A stretch of 64,000 nucleotides of DNA from Pararhizobium arenae (GCF_001931685.1 NZ_MOOY01000005.1:379106-443105); one strand, 5' to 3'; shown: positions 29,464 to 37,842, counted from the first letter of the stretch. A program made the numbers and translations. Notes: generated by a model from the letters alone, not told the origin.

Positions 29464-29647
29464 CGCCGCCCTCCGCCAGGGCTTGAGCGCCAGCACGACA
29501 ATGCCCGGCAGGCTGCCAAAGCAGATGGCGCTGAGCGGGAAGGGCGGCATGGTGCCGGAGGCTGCCGTGAACAGCGCCAGCGGCGACCATGTGAGAAGGG
29601 CGGAAAAGCCGGTAAGCGTTGCTTTGAAGTTCGCGGTGGTCCTCGGG
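29464..29647 (-). pseudogene. Truncated second copy of the DMT exporter gene (5' part only)
   Basis: Minus-strand translation gives NFKATLTGFSALLTWSPLAL, TAASGTMPPFPLSAICF and GSLPGIVVLALKP, matching the first ~65 residues of the intact exporter at 26813-27715, with a six-base deletion after ICF. Start codon sequence is lost (PRTTANFK in place of MRTTVNFK) and everything after residue ~65 is missing. Divergence is too high for a recent duplication. It sits at the left border of the ATPase/RloB operon. Confidence 0.85.
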
Positions 29648-29746
29648 AGTGTTGGAACGGTACAACCTATCCTATTCAGGAATAGCAACTTAATCCCATC
29701 ATTTCCAAGTCCGTTAGCTTGGAAAAATTCTCGTGAAATTCGAATA

Positions 29747-29774
29747 TTGACGAAATTTCGTTAAATACTATATT
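29747..29774 (+). promoter_or_regulatory. Promoter of the ATPase/RloB operon with internal palindrome
   Basis: TTGACG at 29747-29752, a 16-base spacer and TATATT at 29769-29774 give a strong promoter. The perfect palindrome CGAAATTTCG at 29751-29760 overlaps the -35 box and spacer and could be an operator; GAAATTCG 15 bases upstream may be a second half. The predicted leader before the ATG at 29797 is about 16 bases. Confidence 0.6.
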
Positions 29775-29796
29775 TTACCTCAAAACGAGGTGCCCC

Positions 29797-31026
29797 ATGC
29801 TCTACAGGCTAGAGATCGAAAATTTTTTCTCCATCCGTGACCCGCAGGTGCTAGACCTGACGGTGGATGGAAAAGTTCCTGATCCTGAAGGTCGTTACGC
29901 GCCCATTTTCGAAGACTCAGACGTGCGAGCGCCGAAGGTCGTTGCACTGTATGGTGCAAACGCCTCCGGTAAAACGACAGTGCTGCGTGCACTTGAATTT
30001 GTTGTGACAATGATCCGTGACAGCGTGGTACGCACGGTACCTGGTTTTGCTGGCATCGAGCGCTTCAACGACGAAGAATCCGCCAACCGACCAATCCGGT
30101 TCGCGATAGAGCTGGGCGGCATCATGAACCTCACACCGGAGGTTCACCAGCGCGGCTCAGCTGGCGAAAAAGTTGAGCAAGGCACTTACCGCTATGAGCT
30201 AGAAATTGAACTTAAGGAGGGACTCGCGGTACGAATTGCGTCTGAAGCTTTGCGCCAAAAGCCTAACGGCCAAGGAAAATGGCAGCGTGTTTATGAACGC
30301 GATGCAGAAGGCAAGGTAAAGGATTCGAAGACTTTCAGCCTTTCTGGCTTCCAGCACTTGGTCAAAACGCTCGCCGGCAACCATACTGTGCTATCGTCAT
30401 TCGCGAAATTTCAGCACCCGGCAGCGCAAATTTTTGTGGAGGCCGCACGCAGAGCCTTCTTCCAAATTGAGCCCGTGCATTCCTTCGGCGATCACGGAAT
30501 AATTGACTATCTAAAAAACCAACCCAACGTCGTCTTGCGATTGAAAGAGGAGCTAAGTCGCATCGACGTCGGAGTGGAAGGGGTGCGTTTTCAGAATACC
30601 GACAGCGGACCGCTATTATTATTCAAGCACGCGGGTCTCGCCATCGAAATGCCTTGGCTGATGGAAAGTCACGGCACTCGAGCCTTTATCAAAATGTTTC
30701 CGTTCCTGACGGGTGCACTCGACACGGGTGGGATCACTGTGGTCGATGAAATGGACGCCGCTATTCATCCGAACACGCTGCCTGAACTTGTACGCTGGTT
30801 CTATGCAGTGTCGGGGCGCAACAAGCTAAATGCACAGCTCTGGCTGTCATGCCATTCGGCCTCGTTACTCGATGACCTCAACAAGGAGGAAATCGTGATC
30901 TGCGAGAAAGACCGGCAGGGCCGTAGCCAATTTTACAGCTTGATGGATGTGAAGGTGCGCCGAGATGAAAACCACTACCGCAAATATCTGAGTGGCGCGT
31001 ATGGCGGAGTCCCGCACATCGGATGA
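29797..31026 (+). CDS. AAA ATPase, RloA/AbiLi-like (OLD-type) defence protein
   Basis: A 409-residue ABC/SMC-like ATPase of the AAA_15/AAA_21 group. It opens with the usual LEIENFFSIRD strand, Walker A GANASGKTT at 53-61, Walker B-type VDEMDAAIHP with Asp317-Glu318, and CHSASLLDDL near 352 as the D-loop/H region. GAGG precedes the ATG. The gene overlaps a RloB TOPRIM gene by four bases. The same pair is known as RloA-RloB near restriction loci and as AbiLi-AbiLii of lactococcal abortive infection. Base composition looks poorer in G+C than the neighbours, suggesting transfer. The defence role is inferred from family, not shown. Confidence 0.88.
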   Translation: MLYRLEIENFFSIRDPQVLDLTVDGKVPDPEGRYAPIFEDSDVRAPKVVALYGANASGKTTVLRALEFVVTMIRDSVVRTVPGFAGIERFNDEESANRPIRFAIELGGIMNLTPEVHQRGSAGEKVEQGTYRYELEIELKEGLAVRIASEALRQKPNGQGKWQRVYERDAEGKVKDSKTFSLSGFQHLVKTLAGNHTVLSSFAKFQHPAAQIFVEAARRAFFQIEPVHSFGDHGIIDYLKNQPNVVLRLKEELSRIDVGVEGVRFQNTDSGPLLLFKHAGLAIEMPWLMESHGTRAFIKMFPFLTGALDTGGITVVDEMDAAIHPNTLPELVRWFYAVSGRNKLNAQLWLSCHSASLLDDLNKEEIVICEKDRQGRSQFYSLMDVKVRRDENHYRKYLSGAYGGVPHIG

Positions 31027-31589
31027 CCCGTCGTCGCGCGCCACACATCGAACTTCGCCGTCCGGTGTATGTCGGTTGCGAAGGCGCGTCGGAGGTTGGC
31101 TATATCGGCTTTCTGCAGGATATAATCCGCGATGCCAACTTGCCCGTGCACTTGCATGTTGACGAACTGGGGCCGGGAGCCGGTGATCCGTTGTCTCGTA
31201 TCGAGATGGCAGTGTTTCGTCTAAGCCAACTTCAAAGGAAGCGCAGTGCACCGGAAGAACGTTTCGCGCTTTTGGATTTTGACCAAGCCGAACGCGATCC
31301 GCGGCGCGCCGAGCGAGCAAGTCAGCTCGCTGCAGCCAACAAAATCAACATCCTCTGGCAAAGGCCGTGTTTCGAAGCATTATTGCTTCGCCATTTGATT
31401 GGCAGAGCGGCTAAACGCCCACCTGATACGCCGGGCGCGATCAAGGCCCTGCGAAAGGAATGGCCGGAATATCAAAAGCCCATGACACGTGCGAATTTGG
31501 CGCGCCGAATTGATCGTGACGCTGTCATGCGAGCAGCCAACGTTGAGGTCGATTTGCAAGCACTGTTACGCTGCATTGGGCTGCTTTGA
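31023..31589 (+). CDS. RloB-family TOPRIM protein (AbiLii-like putative nuclease)
   Basis: A 188-residue protein of the RloB family. The TOPRIM-like acidic residues are visible: Glu20 in VGCEGASE and Asp85-x-Asp87 in LLDFDQAE; the RloB signature CFEALLLRHL is at 116-125. TOPRIM effectors paired with such ATPases are thought to cleave nucleic acid when released or activated. The ATG overlaps the ATPase stop (ATGA), so both are made together. The protein is close to full family length. The trigger and target are unknown. Confidence 0.85.
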   Translation: MTRRRAPHIELRRPVYVGCEGASEVGYIGFLQDIIRDANLPVHLHVDELGPGAGDPLSRIEMAVFRLSQLQRKRSAPEERFALLDFDQAERDPRRAERASQLAAANKINILWQRPCFEALLLRHLIGRAAKRPPDTPGAIKALRKEWPEYQKPMTRANLARRIDRDAVMRAANVEVDLQALLRCIGLL

Positions 31590-31616
31590 AAATAAGCGGG
31601 CGCGTAAAGTTTCCCA

Positions 31617-32408
31617 TCACCCCCCGAACTTCGTAGCCCACACCGTCACCGGCCCCAGGCTCGTCGGGATGCGCACATATACGGGCGCATAGACATTGAC
31701 CGTTTCGGCCATGGCAAACCAGATTTCCATCGATTCCAGCTTGCGCAGATATTCGACGTCCTCGCGGCCCTTGCGGTAGCCGGATTTGGGCACGAACTTC
31801 ACGCCGCAGACGATGACGTCGCCGGAAAAGCCTTCGGTCTTGAAGGGCTTGGTGCCCTTGGGCGAAAGTTTCAGGTCGAGGCGCGATTCGCCGTCGAAGA
31901 TAGGCAGCGTCTTTGGGCAGACGCGGGCCTTGGCGGGGAAGATCAGGCCCGAGAGCGGATCAACGACGTTGCGCATGTCGCCCTTGGTCACCGGCACCCA
32001 GTTTTTCGGGATGCGGCGGGGTGGGGTCATCGTCGCGGAGGTGACGGTTCCGTTGCGGAACTGCACGTCAATCGCCCGGCCTTTCTTGCCGCTCTTGTAG
32101 CGCATGGAATATTCCGACGCATTCAGCCGGTCGCGGCCGATGGTGCCGGAGACGGAGGTCTGGCCGGAGGTGCTGGAAAGGATATCGGCGATGCCTGCGG
32201 ATTTCAGCGTGCCGGAAATCCTGTAGCGGCCCGAATCGAGTTTTGTGCGGAACGAGGCCTTCGCAATCGGCAGGCCGGCCAGCGAAATGCTGTAGTCGGT
32301 GTTGTGCCTGATCTCGGCGGCTTCGAGCCTGCCTGTGGATAAGGTCGTTGTGAAAACGGTCAGGGAAACCAATGCCGTCAACACGGCCCCGTTCTTCCGC
32401 CAGTTCAT
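31617..32408 (-). CDS. DUF3108 periplasmic protein
   Basis: A ~263-residue protein with a signal peptide (to about residue 30, cleavage near LEA-AEI) and a DUF3108 beta-barrel-like body: DYSISLAGLPIAKASF, MRYKSGKKGRAIDVQF, DPLSGLIFPA, and VWATKFGG at the C-terminus. AAAGGTG decides the ATG at 32408. The family is periplasmic with no known activity. It is divergent from rpmB, a common alphaproteobacterial order. Confidence 0.88.
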   Translation of the reverse strand: MNWRKNGAVLTALVSLTVFTTTLSTGRLEAAEIRHNTDYSISLAGLPIAKASFRTKLDSGRYRISGTLKSAGIADILSSTSGQTSVSGTIGRDRLNASEYSMRYKSGKKGRAIDVQFRNGTVTSATMTPPRRIPKNWVPVTKGDMRNVVDPLSGLIFPAKARVCPKTLPIFDGESRLDLKLSPKGTKPFKTEGFSGDVIVCGVKFVPKSGYRKGREDVEYLRKLESMEIWFAMAETVNVYAPVYVRIPTSLGPVTVWATKFGG

Positions 32409-32624
32409 TCCATCACCTTTCAAGATCCGCATGATAACAGCAGATAGGGCGGCTTTGCGGCATTTCTGCGCCGCAGCCCTGGTGCCTATCCTTAGCGCAG
32501 GCCTTTCAAAAGTGGAATTGCCGGTCTATGGCATGAGCCAACCATATTCGGGCAGTTAATCGCGCGAAATGCCGGTAAACGCGGCCGCGGTTTGAAGAGT
32601 TTTCCCTGAAATGGAAGGTTTGGC

Positions 32625-32653
32625 TTGACGCGCCGGGCTTCTCTGACTATAGA
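32625..32653 (+). promoter_or_regulatory. rpmB promoter
   Basis: TTGACG at 32625-32630, exactly 17 bases, then TATAGA at 32648-32653: a near-consensus promoter fitting a highly expressed ribosomal gene. RNA would start near 32660, about 87 bases before the ATG. The rest of the ~340-base gap to the DUF3108 gene shows no other recognisable element. Confidence 0.75.
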
Positions 32654-32746
32654 ACCGCAACTTTCCAATCATGGCCAGTGGGAATGCGGCCTGGGCTCTG
32701 GGCCCGCAAACGCATTGTACGACGGCGAAAAGAAAATAGGTGCACA

Positions 32747-33037
32747 ATGTCCCGTAGTTGCGAATTGACCGGCAAGGGCGTCCAGTCGGGCAACAATGTC
32801 AGCCACGCTAACAACAAGACCAAGCGCAAGTTCCTTCCGAACCTGTGCAACGTCACGCTGATCTCCGACGCGCTCGGCCAGCGTTACCGTCTGCGCGTTT
32901 CGGCTGCAGCCCTGCGCTCCGTCGAACACCGTGGCGGCCTCGATGCCTTCCTCATCAAGTCTTCGGAAACCGAACTGTCCATGCGCGCTCGTCTGCTGCG
33001 CCGCCAGATCGTCAAGAAGACCGCTGAAGCCGCTTAA
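32747..33037 (+). CDS. rpmB: 50S ribosomal protein L28
   Basis: A 96-residue basic protein with the L28 start [20 protein letters not shown] and [10 protein letters not shown] motif. It lacks the zinc cysteine pairs of the C+ form and is the longer alphaproteobacterial type. A strong promoter lies ~100 bases upstream and a terminator follows, so it is a single-gene unit. Confidence 0.97.
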   Translation: MSRSCELTGKGVQSGNNVSHANNKTKRKFLPNLCNVTLISDALGQRYRLRVSAAALRSVEHRGGLDAFLIKSSETELSMRARLLRRQIVKKTAEAA

Positions 33038-33060
33038 TCGCCGCTTTCAGGTTTTTGACA

Positions 33061-33092
33061 AAAGGCTTGCCTTTTCCAAGGCGAGCCTTTTT
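33061..33092 (+). terminator. Rho-independent terminator after rpmB
   Basis: Stem AAAGGCTTGCCTT/AAGGCGAGCCTTT with one mismatch and loop TTCC, followed by TT. It separates rpmB from the transporter gene. Confidence 0.8.
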
Positions 33093-33171
33093 CGCGTGAA
33101 CACTCACCCGTCTTCGGCTCTGGCCGCAGGCGACCGTCCCTCCAACTGGTGGCATACCCCAGGATAAAAAA

Positions 33172-33810
33172 ATGCTTCAAGCACGCACGTTTGCACTTTA
33201 TGTCGCGATGATGACCCTGGTGGTCATCGCCTCCAACATCCTCGTCCAGTATCCGCTCCCCGGCAGCATCGCCGGCATGCAGCTCGGCGATCTCCTGACC
33301 TGGGGCGCTTTCAGCTACCCCATCGCCTTCCTCGTCACCGACCTCACCAACCGCCAGTTCGGCCCGGCCATCGCGCGCCGCGTCGTCGTCGCCGGTTTTG
33401 TCGTGGCGATCGGCTTTTCGATCTTCCTTGCCACGCCGCGTATCGCGATTGCCTCGGGTTCGGCCTTCCTGCTCGGGCAGTTCCTCGATATCTCGGTGTT
33501 CAACCGCCTGCGCCGCCAGAGCTGGTGGCGCGCGCCGCTCATCGGCTCGCTGGTCGGCTCGGCCCTCGATACCGCGATCTTCTTCTCGTTCGCCTTCGCG
33601 CCGTTCTTCGTGTTCTTCGGCCCGAACGATGGCTTTGCGCTGGAAAATGCCCCGATCCTCGGCCTGATGTCGGCGGAAGCGCCGCGCTGGATCTCCTGGG
33701 CGCTGGGCGACCTCGGCGTCAAGATCCTCGTCGGTCTGGTGATGCTGTTGCCCTACGGGGCGCTGATGAGCGTGATCAAGCCGATGCCGGGCCTCAAGGC
33801 TTCGGCGTAA
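33172..33810 (+). CDS. Queuosine precursor transporter (YhhQ/VUT family)
   Basis: A 212-residue inner-membrane protein with six or so helices. SNILVQYPL, GAFSYPIAFLVTDLTNRQFG, ASGSAFLLGQFLDISVFNRL and GSALDTAIFF are the family signature segments. YhhQ imports queuosine precursors such as preQ0/preQ1 for tRNA modification; here preQ0/preQ1 import is inferred. A long perfect palindrome follows the stop. Confidence 0.9.
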   Translation: MLQARTFALYVAMMTLVVIASNILVQYPLPGSIAGMQLGDLLTWGAFSYPIAFLVTDLTNRQFGPAIARRVVVAGFVVAIGFSIFLATPRIAIASGSAFLLGQFLDISVFNRLRRQSWWRAPLIGSLVGSALDTAIFFSFAFAPFFVFFGPNDGFALENAPILGLMSAEAPRWISWALGDLGVKILVGLVMLLPYGALMSVIKPMPGLKASA

Positions 33811-33821
33811 GGGCTGATCTT

Positions 33822-33875
33822 ATACCAAGGATCGATGATAGGAGCCTATAGGTTCCTATCATCGATCCTTGGTAT
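33822..33875. repeat. 54-base near-perfect palindrome
   Basis: Arms at 33822-33843 and 33854-33875 are exact 22-base inverted repeats beginning ATACCAAGGATCG. The 10-base centre GCCTATAGGT contains CCTATAGG, itself palindromic, so almost the whole unit can pair. There is no T-run. It lies after the transporter stop; a family B-like CTTCTCTCG/GGAGAAGG hairpin follows at 33877-33905. It may end transcription or be a mobile palindromic unit. Confidence 0.85.
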
Positions 33876-33985
33876 TACCCCTTCTCTCGCGTGGAGAAGG
33901 GGAAGTCCCCTGAAACCCTCGACAAAATCCCATGGGATCGTTATTGCCAAAGGCCTTGTTTAACCGTCCTTGAAGGCCCGATCCC

Positions 33986-35086
33986 ATGACGACTGCAAAC
34001 GCCCCCGCGCCGCGCCCCGGTATTCTCGATATCGCCGCTTACGTGCCGGGCAAGGAGCATGCTCCGGGCGTCGCCAAGGTCTACAAGCTTTCCTCCAACG
34101 AGACCCCGCTCGGTGCGAGCCCGAAGGCCATCGAAGCCTTCCAGAAGGCCGCCGCCAGCCTTGAGCGCTACCCGGATGGACAGGCTGTCGAGCTGCGCGA
34201 GGCGATCGCCTCCACCTATGGGCTGAACGTCGCCAACCTCATCTGCGGCAATGGTTCGGACGAACTGCTTGGCCTGCTCTGCCACGTCTATCTCGGCCCC
34301 GGCGACGAAGGCATCATCACCGAGCACGGCTTCCTCGTCTACAAGATCCAGATCCAGGCAGCCGGTGCTACCCCGGTCGTCGTCAAGGAAAAGGATTGCC
34401 GCGTCGATGTCGACGCCATCCTCGCCGCCGTGACGGACAAGACGAAGATCGTCTTCCTTGCCAACCCGGCAAACCCGACCGGCACCTATATCCCGGTCGA
34501 GGAAGTTCGCCGCCTGCAGGCCGGCCTGCCGAAGAGCGTCATCCTCGTTCTCGACGCTGCCTATGCCGAATACGTTCGCCGCAACGATTACGAGGCCGGC
34601 GTCGAGCTCGTCTCGTCCAACCAGAATGTCGTGATGACCCGCACCTTCTCCAAGATCTATGGTCTGGCGGCGCTGCGCATCGGCTGGATGTACGGGCCGC
34701 TCGCGATCGTCGATGCGCTGAACCGGGTGCGCGGACCGTTCAACATGAATGCCCCAGCCATTGCCGCGGGTGCTGCCGCCATGCGCGATCAGACCTTCGT
34801 CGCGAGCGCCGTCGAGTTCAACAACGAATGGCTCGGCCGCGTCACCGGCGCGCTGTCCTCGCTCGAGCTCAAGGTTACCCCGTCCGTCACGAACTTCGTG
34901 CTCATCCACTTTCCGGATGTCGACGGCAAGCGGGCATCGGATGCCGATGAATTTCTGACGAGCCGCGGCTATATCCTGCGCGCCGTGCGCGGTTATGGCT
35001 TCCCCAATGCGCTGCGCATGACCATCGGCTCGCAAGAGGCCAATGAGGGCGTGATCGCCGCGCTCACCGAATTCATGGGCCGGTGA
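33986..35086 (+). CDS. hisC: Histidinol-phosphate aminotransferase
   Basis: A 366-residue fold-type I PLP aminotransferase. [26 protein letters not shown], the GNGSDELL pocket, [10 protein letters not shown], the DAAYAEY motif and the Schiff-base Lys in [15 protein letters not shown] are intact. It makes histidinol phosphate from imidazole-acetol phosphate, and in this genomic setting beside arogenate/prephenate dehydrogenase it may also transaminate aromatic intermediates. Its stop overlaps the next frame, so the pair is coupled. Confidence 0.93.
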   Translation: MTTANAPAPRPGILDIAAYVPGKEHAPGVAKVYKLSSNETPLGASPKAIEAFQKAAASLERYPDGQAVELREAIASTYGLNVANLICGNGSDELLGLLCHVYLGPGDEGIITEHGFLVYKIQIQAAGATPVVVKEKDCRVDVDAILAAVTDKTKIVFLANPANPTGTYIPVEEVRRLQAGLPKSVILVLDAAYAEYVRRNDYEAGVELVSSNQNVVMTRTFSKIYGLAALRIGWMYGPLAIVDALNRVRGPFNMNAPAIAAGAAAMRDQTFVASAVEFNNEWLGRVTGALSSLELKVTPSVTNFVLIHFPDVDGKRASDADEFLTSRGYILRAVRGYGFPNALRMTIGSQEANEGVIAALTEFMGR

Positions 35087-35088
35087 TC

Positions 35089-36012
35089 ATGGCCACGCAG
35101 TTCGAAACCATCACGCTGATCGGCATCGGCCTCATCGGCTCGTCGCTGGCGCGCGAGATCAAGGACAAGGGCCTTGCCGGTACCGTCGTCATCTCGTCGC
35201 GCAGCCCGGAAACCCTCAAGCGTGCCGAAGAGCTCGGCCTTGGCGATCGCTACATGCTGAGCGCCGCCGAGGCGGTGAAGGATGCCGATCTGGTGATCGT
35301 CTCGGTGCCCGTCGGTGCCTCCGGCACGGTGGCGGAGGCTATTGCCCCCCATCTGAAGCACGGCGCCATTGTTACGGACGTGGGGTCCACCAAGGGCTCG
35401 GTCATCGCCCAGATGAAACCGCATATGCCGGATCATGCGCATTTCATCCCCGGCCACCCCATCGCCGGCACGGAGTATTCCGGCCCGGATGCCGGTTTCA
35501 TCGGCCTCTTCAAGGGCCGCTGGTGCATCCTCACGCCGCTGCCGGAGACGGATGCGGACGCCAAGGCGAAGCTGCGCCATTTCTGGGAAACGCTGGGCTC
35601 GATGGTCGATGACATGGACCCGGAGCATCACGACAAGGTTCTGGCGATCGTCTCCCACCTGCCGCACATCATCGCCTACAACATCGTCGGCACGGCGGAT
35701 GATCTCGAAGCGGTGACGGAATCGGAAGTCATCAAATATTCGGCCTCGGGTTTCCGCGATTTCACCCGTCTCGCCGCCTCCGACCCGACCATGTGGCGGG
35801 ACGTATGCCTGCACAACAAGGACGCGATCCTTGAGATGCTGGCGCGGTTTTCCGAAGACCTCGCCTATCTGCAGCGGGCGATCCGCTGGGGCGATGGCGA
35901 CAAGCTGTTCGATCTCTTCACCCGCACCCGCGCCATCCGCCGCTCCATCGTCCAGGCCGGTCAGGATACGGACATGGCCGATTTCGGTCGCCATGCCAAG
36001 GATCAGAAGTAG
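35089..36012 (+). CDS. tyrA: Prephenate/arogenate dehydrogenase family protein
   Basis: A ~307-residue NAD(P)-dependent dehydrogenase for tyrosine synthesis. It starts with the Rossmann motif LIGIGLIGSSLAREIK; VSVPVGASG, DVGSTKGSV and the catalytic region GHPIAGTEYSGPDAG are present. It decarboxylates prephenate or arogenate; which one cannot be read from sequence. ATG 35089 is chosen; a GTG at 35083 overlaps the hisC stop. It is convergent with the DUF2125 gene. Confidence 0.92.
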   Translation: MATQFETITLIGIGLIGSSLAREIKDKGLAGTVVISSRSPETLKRAEELGLGDRYMLSAAEAVKDADLVIVSVPVGASGTVAEAIAPHLKHGAIVTDVGSTKGSVIAQMKPHMPDHAHFIPGHPIAGTEYSGPDAGFIGLFKGRWCILTPLPETDADAKAKLRHFWETLGSMVDDMDPEHHDKVLAIVSHLPHIIAYNIVGTADDLEAVTESEVIKYSASGFRDFTRLAASDPTMWRDVCLHNKDAILEMLARFSEDLAYLQRAIRWGDGDKLFDLFTRTRAIRRSIVQAGQDTDMADFGRHAKDQK

Positions 36013-36013
36013 C

Positions 36014-37078
36014 TCACAGCGCGGGCAATTCGCCGAGCGGGAAGAAGGCAAGCGAGGCATTGCCGTCGCGCACATCGATGGTCACGGTTGCCTCGTTGCC
36101 GCCGCCGTTGAGGGCGCGCAGCATGTTGGCCGTGTTGTTGATATTGGCAACCGCTTGTTCGTCCGGAAAAGCCCTGACGAGAATAGGGCGAAGATTGGCG
36201 ATCTCTCTGATCGTCACCTTGAATGTGCCGGAGATCAGGCCCTCGTCATCGACACTGAACGGACCGGATGCGGTTCCCACCATGCCGTTTCCGAAGTCGA
36301 GCGTAAGGTTGCGCAACTCGCCCCTAGAACCGCGCAGGAAATGCGGGCTGACCGGCTTCATCTCGACAAGATCGGCGCGATCAACCAGCGTGAGATCCAC
36401 GGCGGCGGCCAGCGGCGGCAACAGGCTCTCGCCGCTGTCGGGACGCAGATCGAGCGCTTCCACATTGGCGGCAACGTCGAGATCGGCGCCATTGCGGCGC
36501 AGATGCGTTTCGCCGTGGTTTGCCGCGAGGTCCAGTCGGTCGCCGGTCAGCGGCAGCATGGCAGTTGCCTTCATCCGGTCATAGGCGAGCGACAGGCGGT
36601 TGAGCCCGGAAAAGCCGGCATTGACGCTGGCATGCAGCAGCGACCAGTCGGCGGAGACGGTGAGATCGGGCGAGACGCGGATTTCCGCCGGGCCATCGAG
36701 TTCCAGCACGCCGTGGCCGGGCCGGTAAACCTGGGCTGCCGATCTCAGTTCGCCGAAGGATGCGGACGCCGCAAGCGTGTTGTCGTCCAGCTGCACCCTG
36801 TTGCAGAAGACGCCGATGCGGAAGGGAAAGCCGCGCACATCCATGTCGCTGCAATCGGCGGAAAAGCCGTTTGCCCTGCCGCTGTCGAAGAATGCCTGCA
36901 AGCGGCTCTCGATCTGCTGGGCCGCAATGAACCAGGCGGCGCTGTAGACGATCGCGACAGCGATCACGGCAATCGTCAGGCGGCGGAATTTTCTCGTCGT
37001 ACCCGAATCGCCGGTTATGTCTGCTGCTGTCACGTCTGTCTCCTCTGGCCGCCGCTTTCTGGCCGGGTCTTGGTGCAC
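36014..37078 (-). CDS. DUF2125 membrane-anchored protein
   Basis: A 354-residue protein with one N-terminal transmembrane helix (residues ~32-53) and a large periplasmic DUF2125 domain that starts QIESRLQAFFDSGRANGFSADC and GFPFRIGVFC. The two Cys in these segments are conserved in the family and may pair. The family is confined mostly to alphaproteobacteria and has no assigned function. Only one base separates its stop from the tyrA stop on the other strand. Confidence 0.85.
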   Translation of the reverse strand: MHQDPARKRRPEETDVTAADITGDSGTTRKFRRLTIAVIAVAIVYSAAWFIAAQQIESRLQAFFDSGRANGFSADCSDMDVRGFPFRIGVFCNRVQLDDNTLAASASFGELRSAAQVYRPGHGVLELDGPAEIRVSPDLTVSADWSLLHASVNAGFSGLNRLSLAYDRMKATAMLPLTGDRLDLAANHGETHLRRNGADLDVAANVEALDLRPDSGESLLPPLAAAVDLTLVDRADLVEMKPVSPHFLRGSRGELRNLTLDFGNGMVGTASGPFSVDDEGLISGTFKVTIREIANLRPILVRAFPDEQAVANINNTANMLRALNGGGNEATVTIDVRDGNASLAFFPLGELPAL

Positions 37079-37181
37079 CCCGCACGGTTTCGCCGTCCCG
37101 GGCCTTTGAAACTGATTCCGATGACGGGAATTATGCGCTAGGAAAAGTTCGGAATAATGGTCGCATCGCGGATGCAGTGAA

Positions 37182-37760
37182 ATGCTGATGGCATCGGATA
37201 TGGACGATTTTTGGGTCTTTGGCTACGGGTCGCTGATGTGGAATCCCGGCTTCCTGTTTAAGGAGAGAGTGGCGGCCCGCACCTTCGGCTATCGCCGCGC
37301 GCTCTGCGTCCGCTCCTTCGACCATCGCGGCACGCCGCAAAAGCCCGGCCTCGTGCTCGGCCTCGATCGTGGCGGGTCCTGCCTGGGCGTCGCCTTCAAG
37401 GTGCCGGGGGATCAGCGCGAGCCGGTGCTTGCTTATCTGCGCGAGCGCGAGCTTTTCAATCATGTGTACCGGGAACGAACGCTGCCGGTGATGCTGGCGG
37501 GTGGAGATCGCGTCGGCGCACTCGCCTATGTCGTCGACCGGGGGCACCGGCAATATGCCGGGCGGCTCAAGGCGGAAGAAGCAGCCGGTATCGTTGTCAC
37601 GGCGCGTGGAAAGTCAGGGCCCAACCTGGATTATGTCGTCAACACGCTCGCCCATCTCCACGACATGGGTATCCGCGACCCTTGGCTGGAAGAGGTGGCG
37701 GGACGGTTGGCGGCCGCTGCATCGGAGTATGCAGTTCCACCCCCCTCTGTCACTCCGTGA
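37182..37760 (+). CDS. Gamma-glutamylcyclotransferase (ChaC-like)
   Basis: A ~192-residue protein with the VFGYGSLMWNPGF nucleotide-like loop, the RRALCVRSFDHRGTP strand and YLRERELFNHVY with the probable catalytic Glu. ChaC-type enzymes release 5-oxoproline from glutathione. In-frame ATGs at 37182, 37188 and 37200 cannot be separated; MDDFWVFGYG at 37200 is the closest to family starts. The last seven codons and the stop lie inside a family A repeat, so the C-terminal tail is repeat-derived. Confidence 0.88.
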   Translation: MLMASDMDDFWVFGYGSLMWNPGFLFKERVAARTFGYRRALCVRSFDHRGTPQKPGLVLGLDRGGSCLGVAFKVPGDQREPVLAYLRERELFNHVYRERTLPVMLAGGDRVGALAYVVDRGHRQYAGRLKAEEAAGIVVTARGKSGPNLDYVVNTLAHLHDMGIRDPWLEEVAGRLAAAASEYAVPPPSVTP

Positions 37761-37806
37761 CATCTCCCCCCTTGAGGGGGAGATGCCCGACAGGGGAGAG
37801 GGGGGT
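37739..37806. repeat. Intergenic palindrome, family A (copy 4, single unit)
   Basis: ACCCCCCTCTGTCACTCCGT at the left and GGGGAGAGGGGGGT at the right, with the ATCTCCCCCC/GGGGGAGAT stem in between. Unlike copies 1-3 it is one compact hairpin. Its left end overlaps the coding 3' end of the cyclotransferase gene. Confidence 0.85.
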
Positions 37807-37842
37807 AAGTTGCGGCAGGCACGAAGCCCGCCGCAGACTGCG

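Noticed and set aside
35831..37141. Plus-strand frame of 436 codons over tyrA and DUF2125
   Set aside because: Runs over two real genes in other frames; composition is not protein-like.
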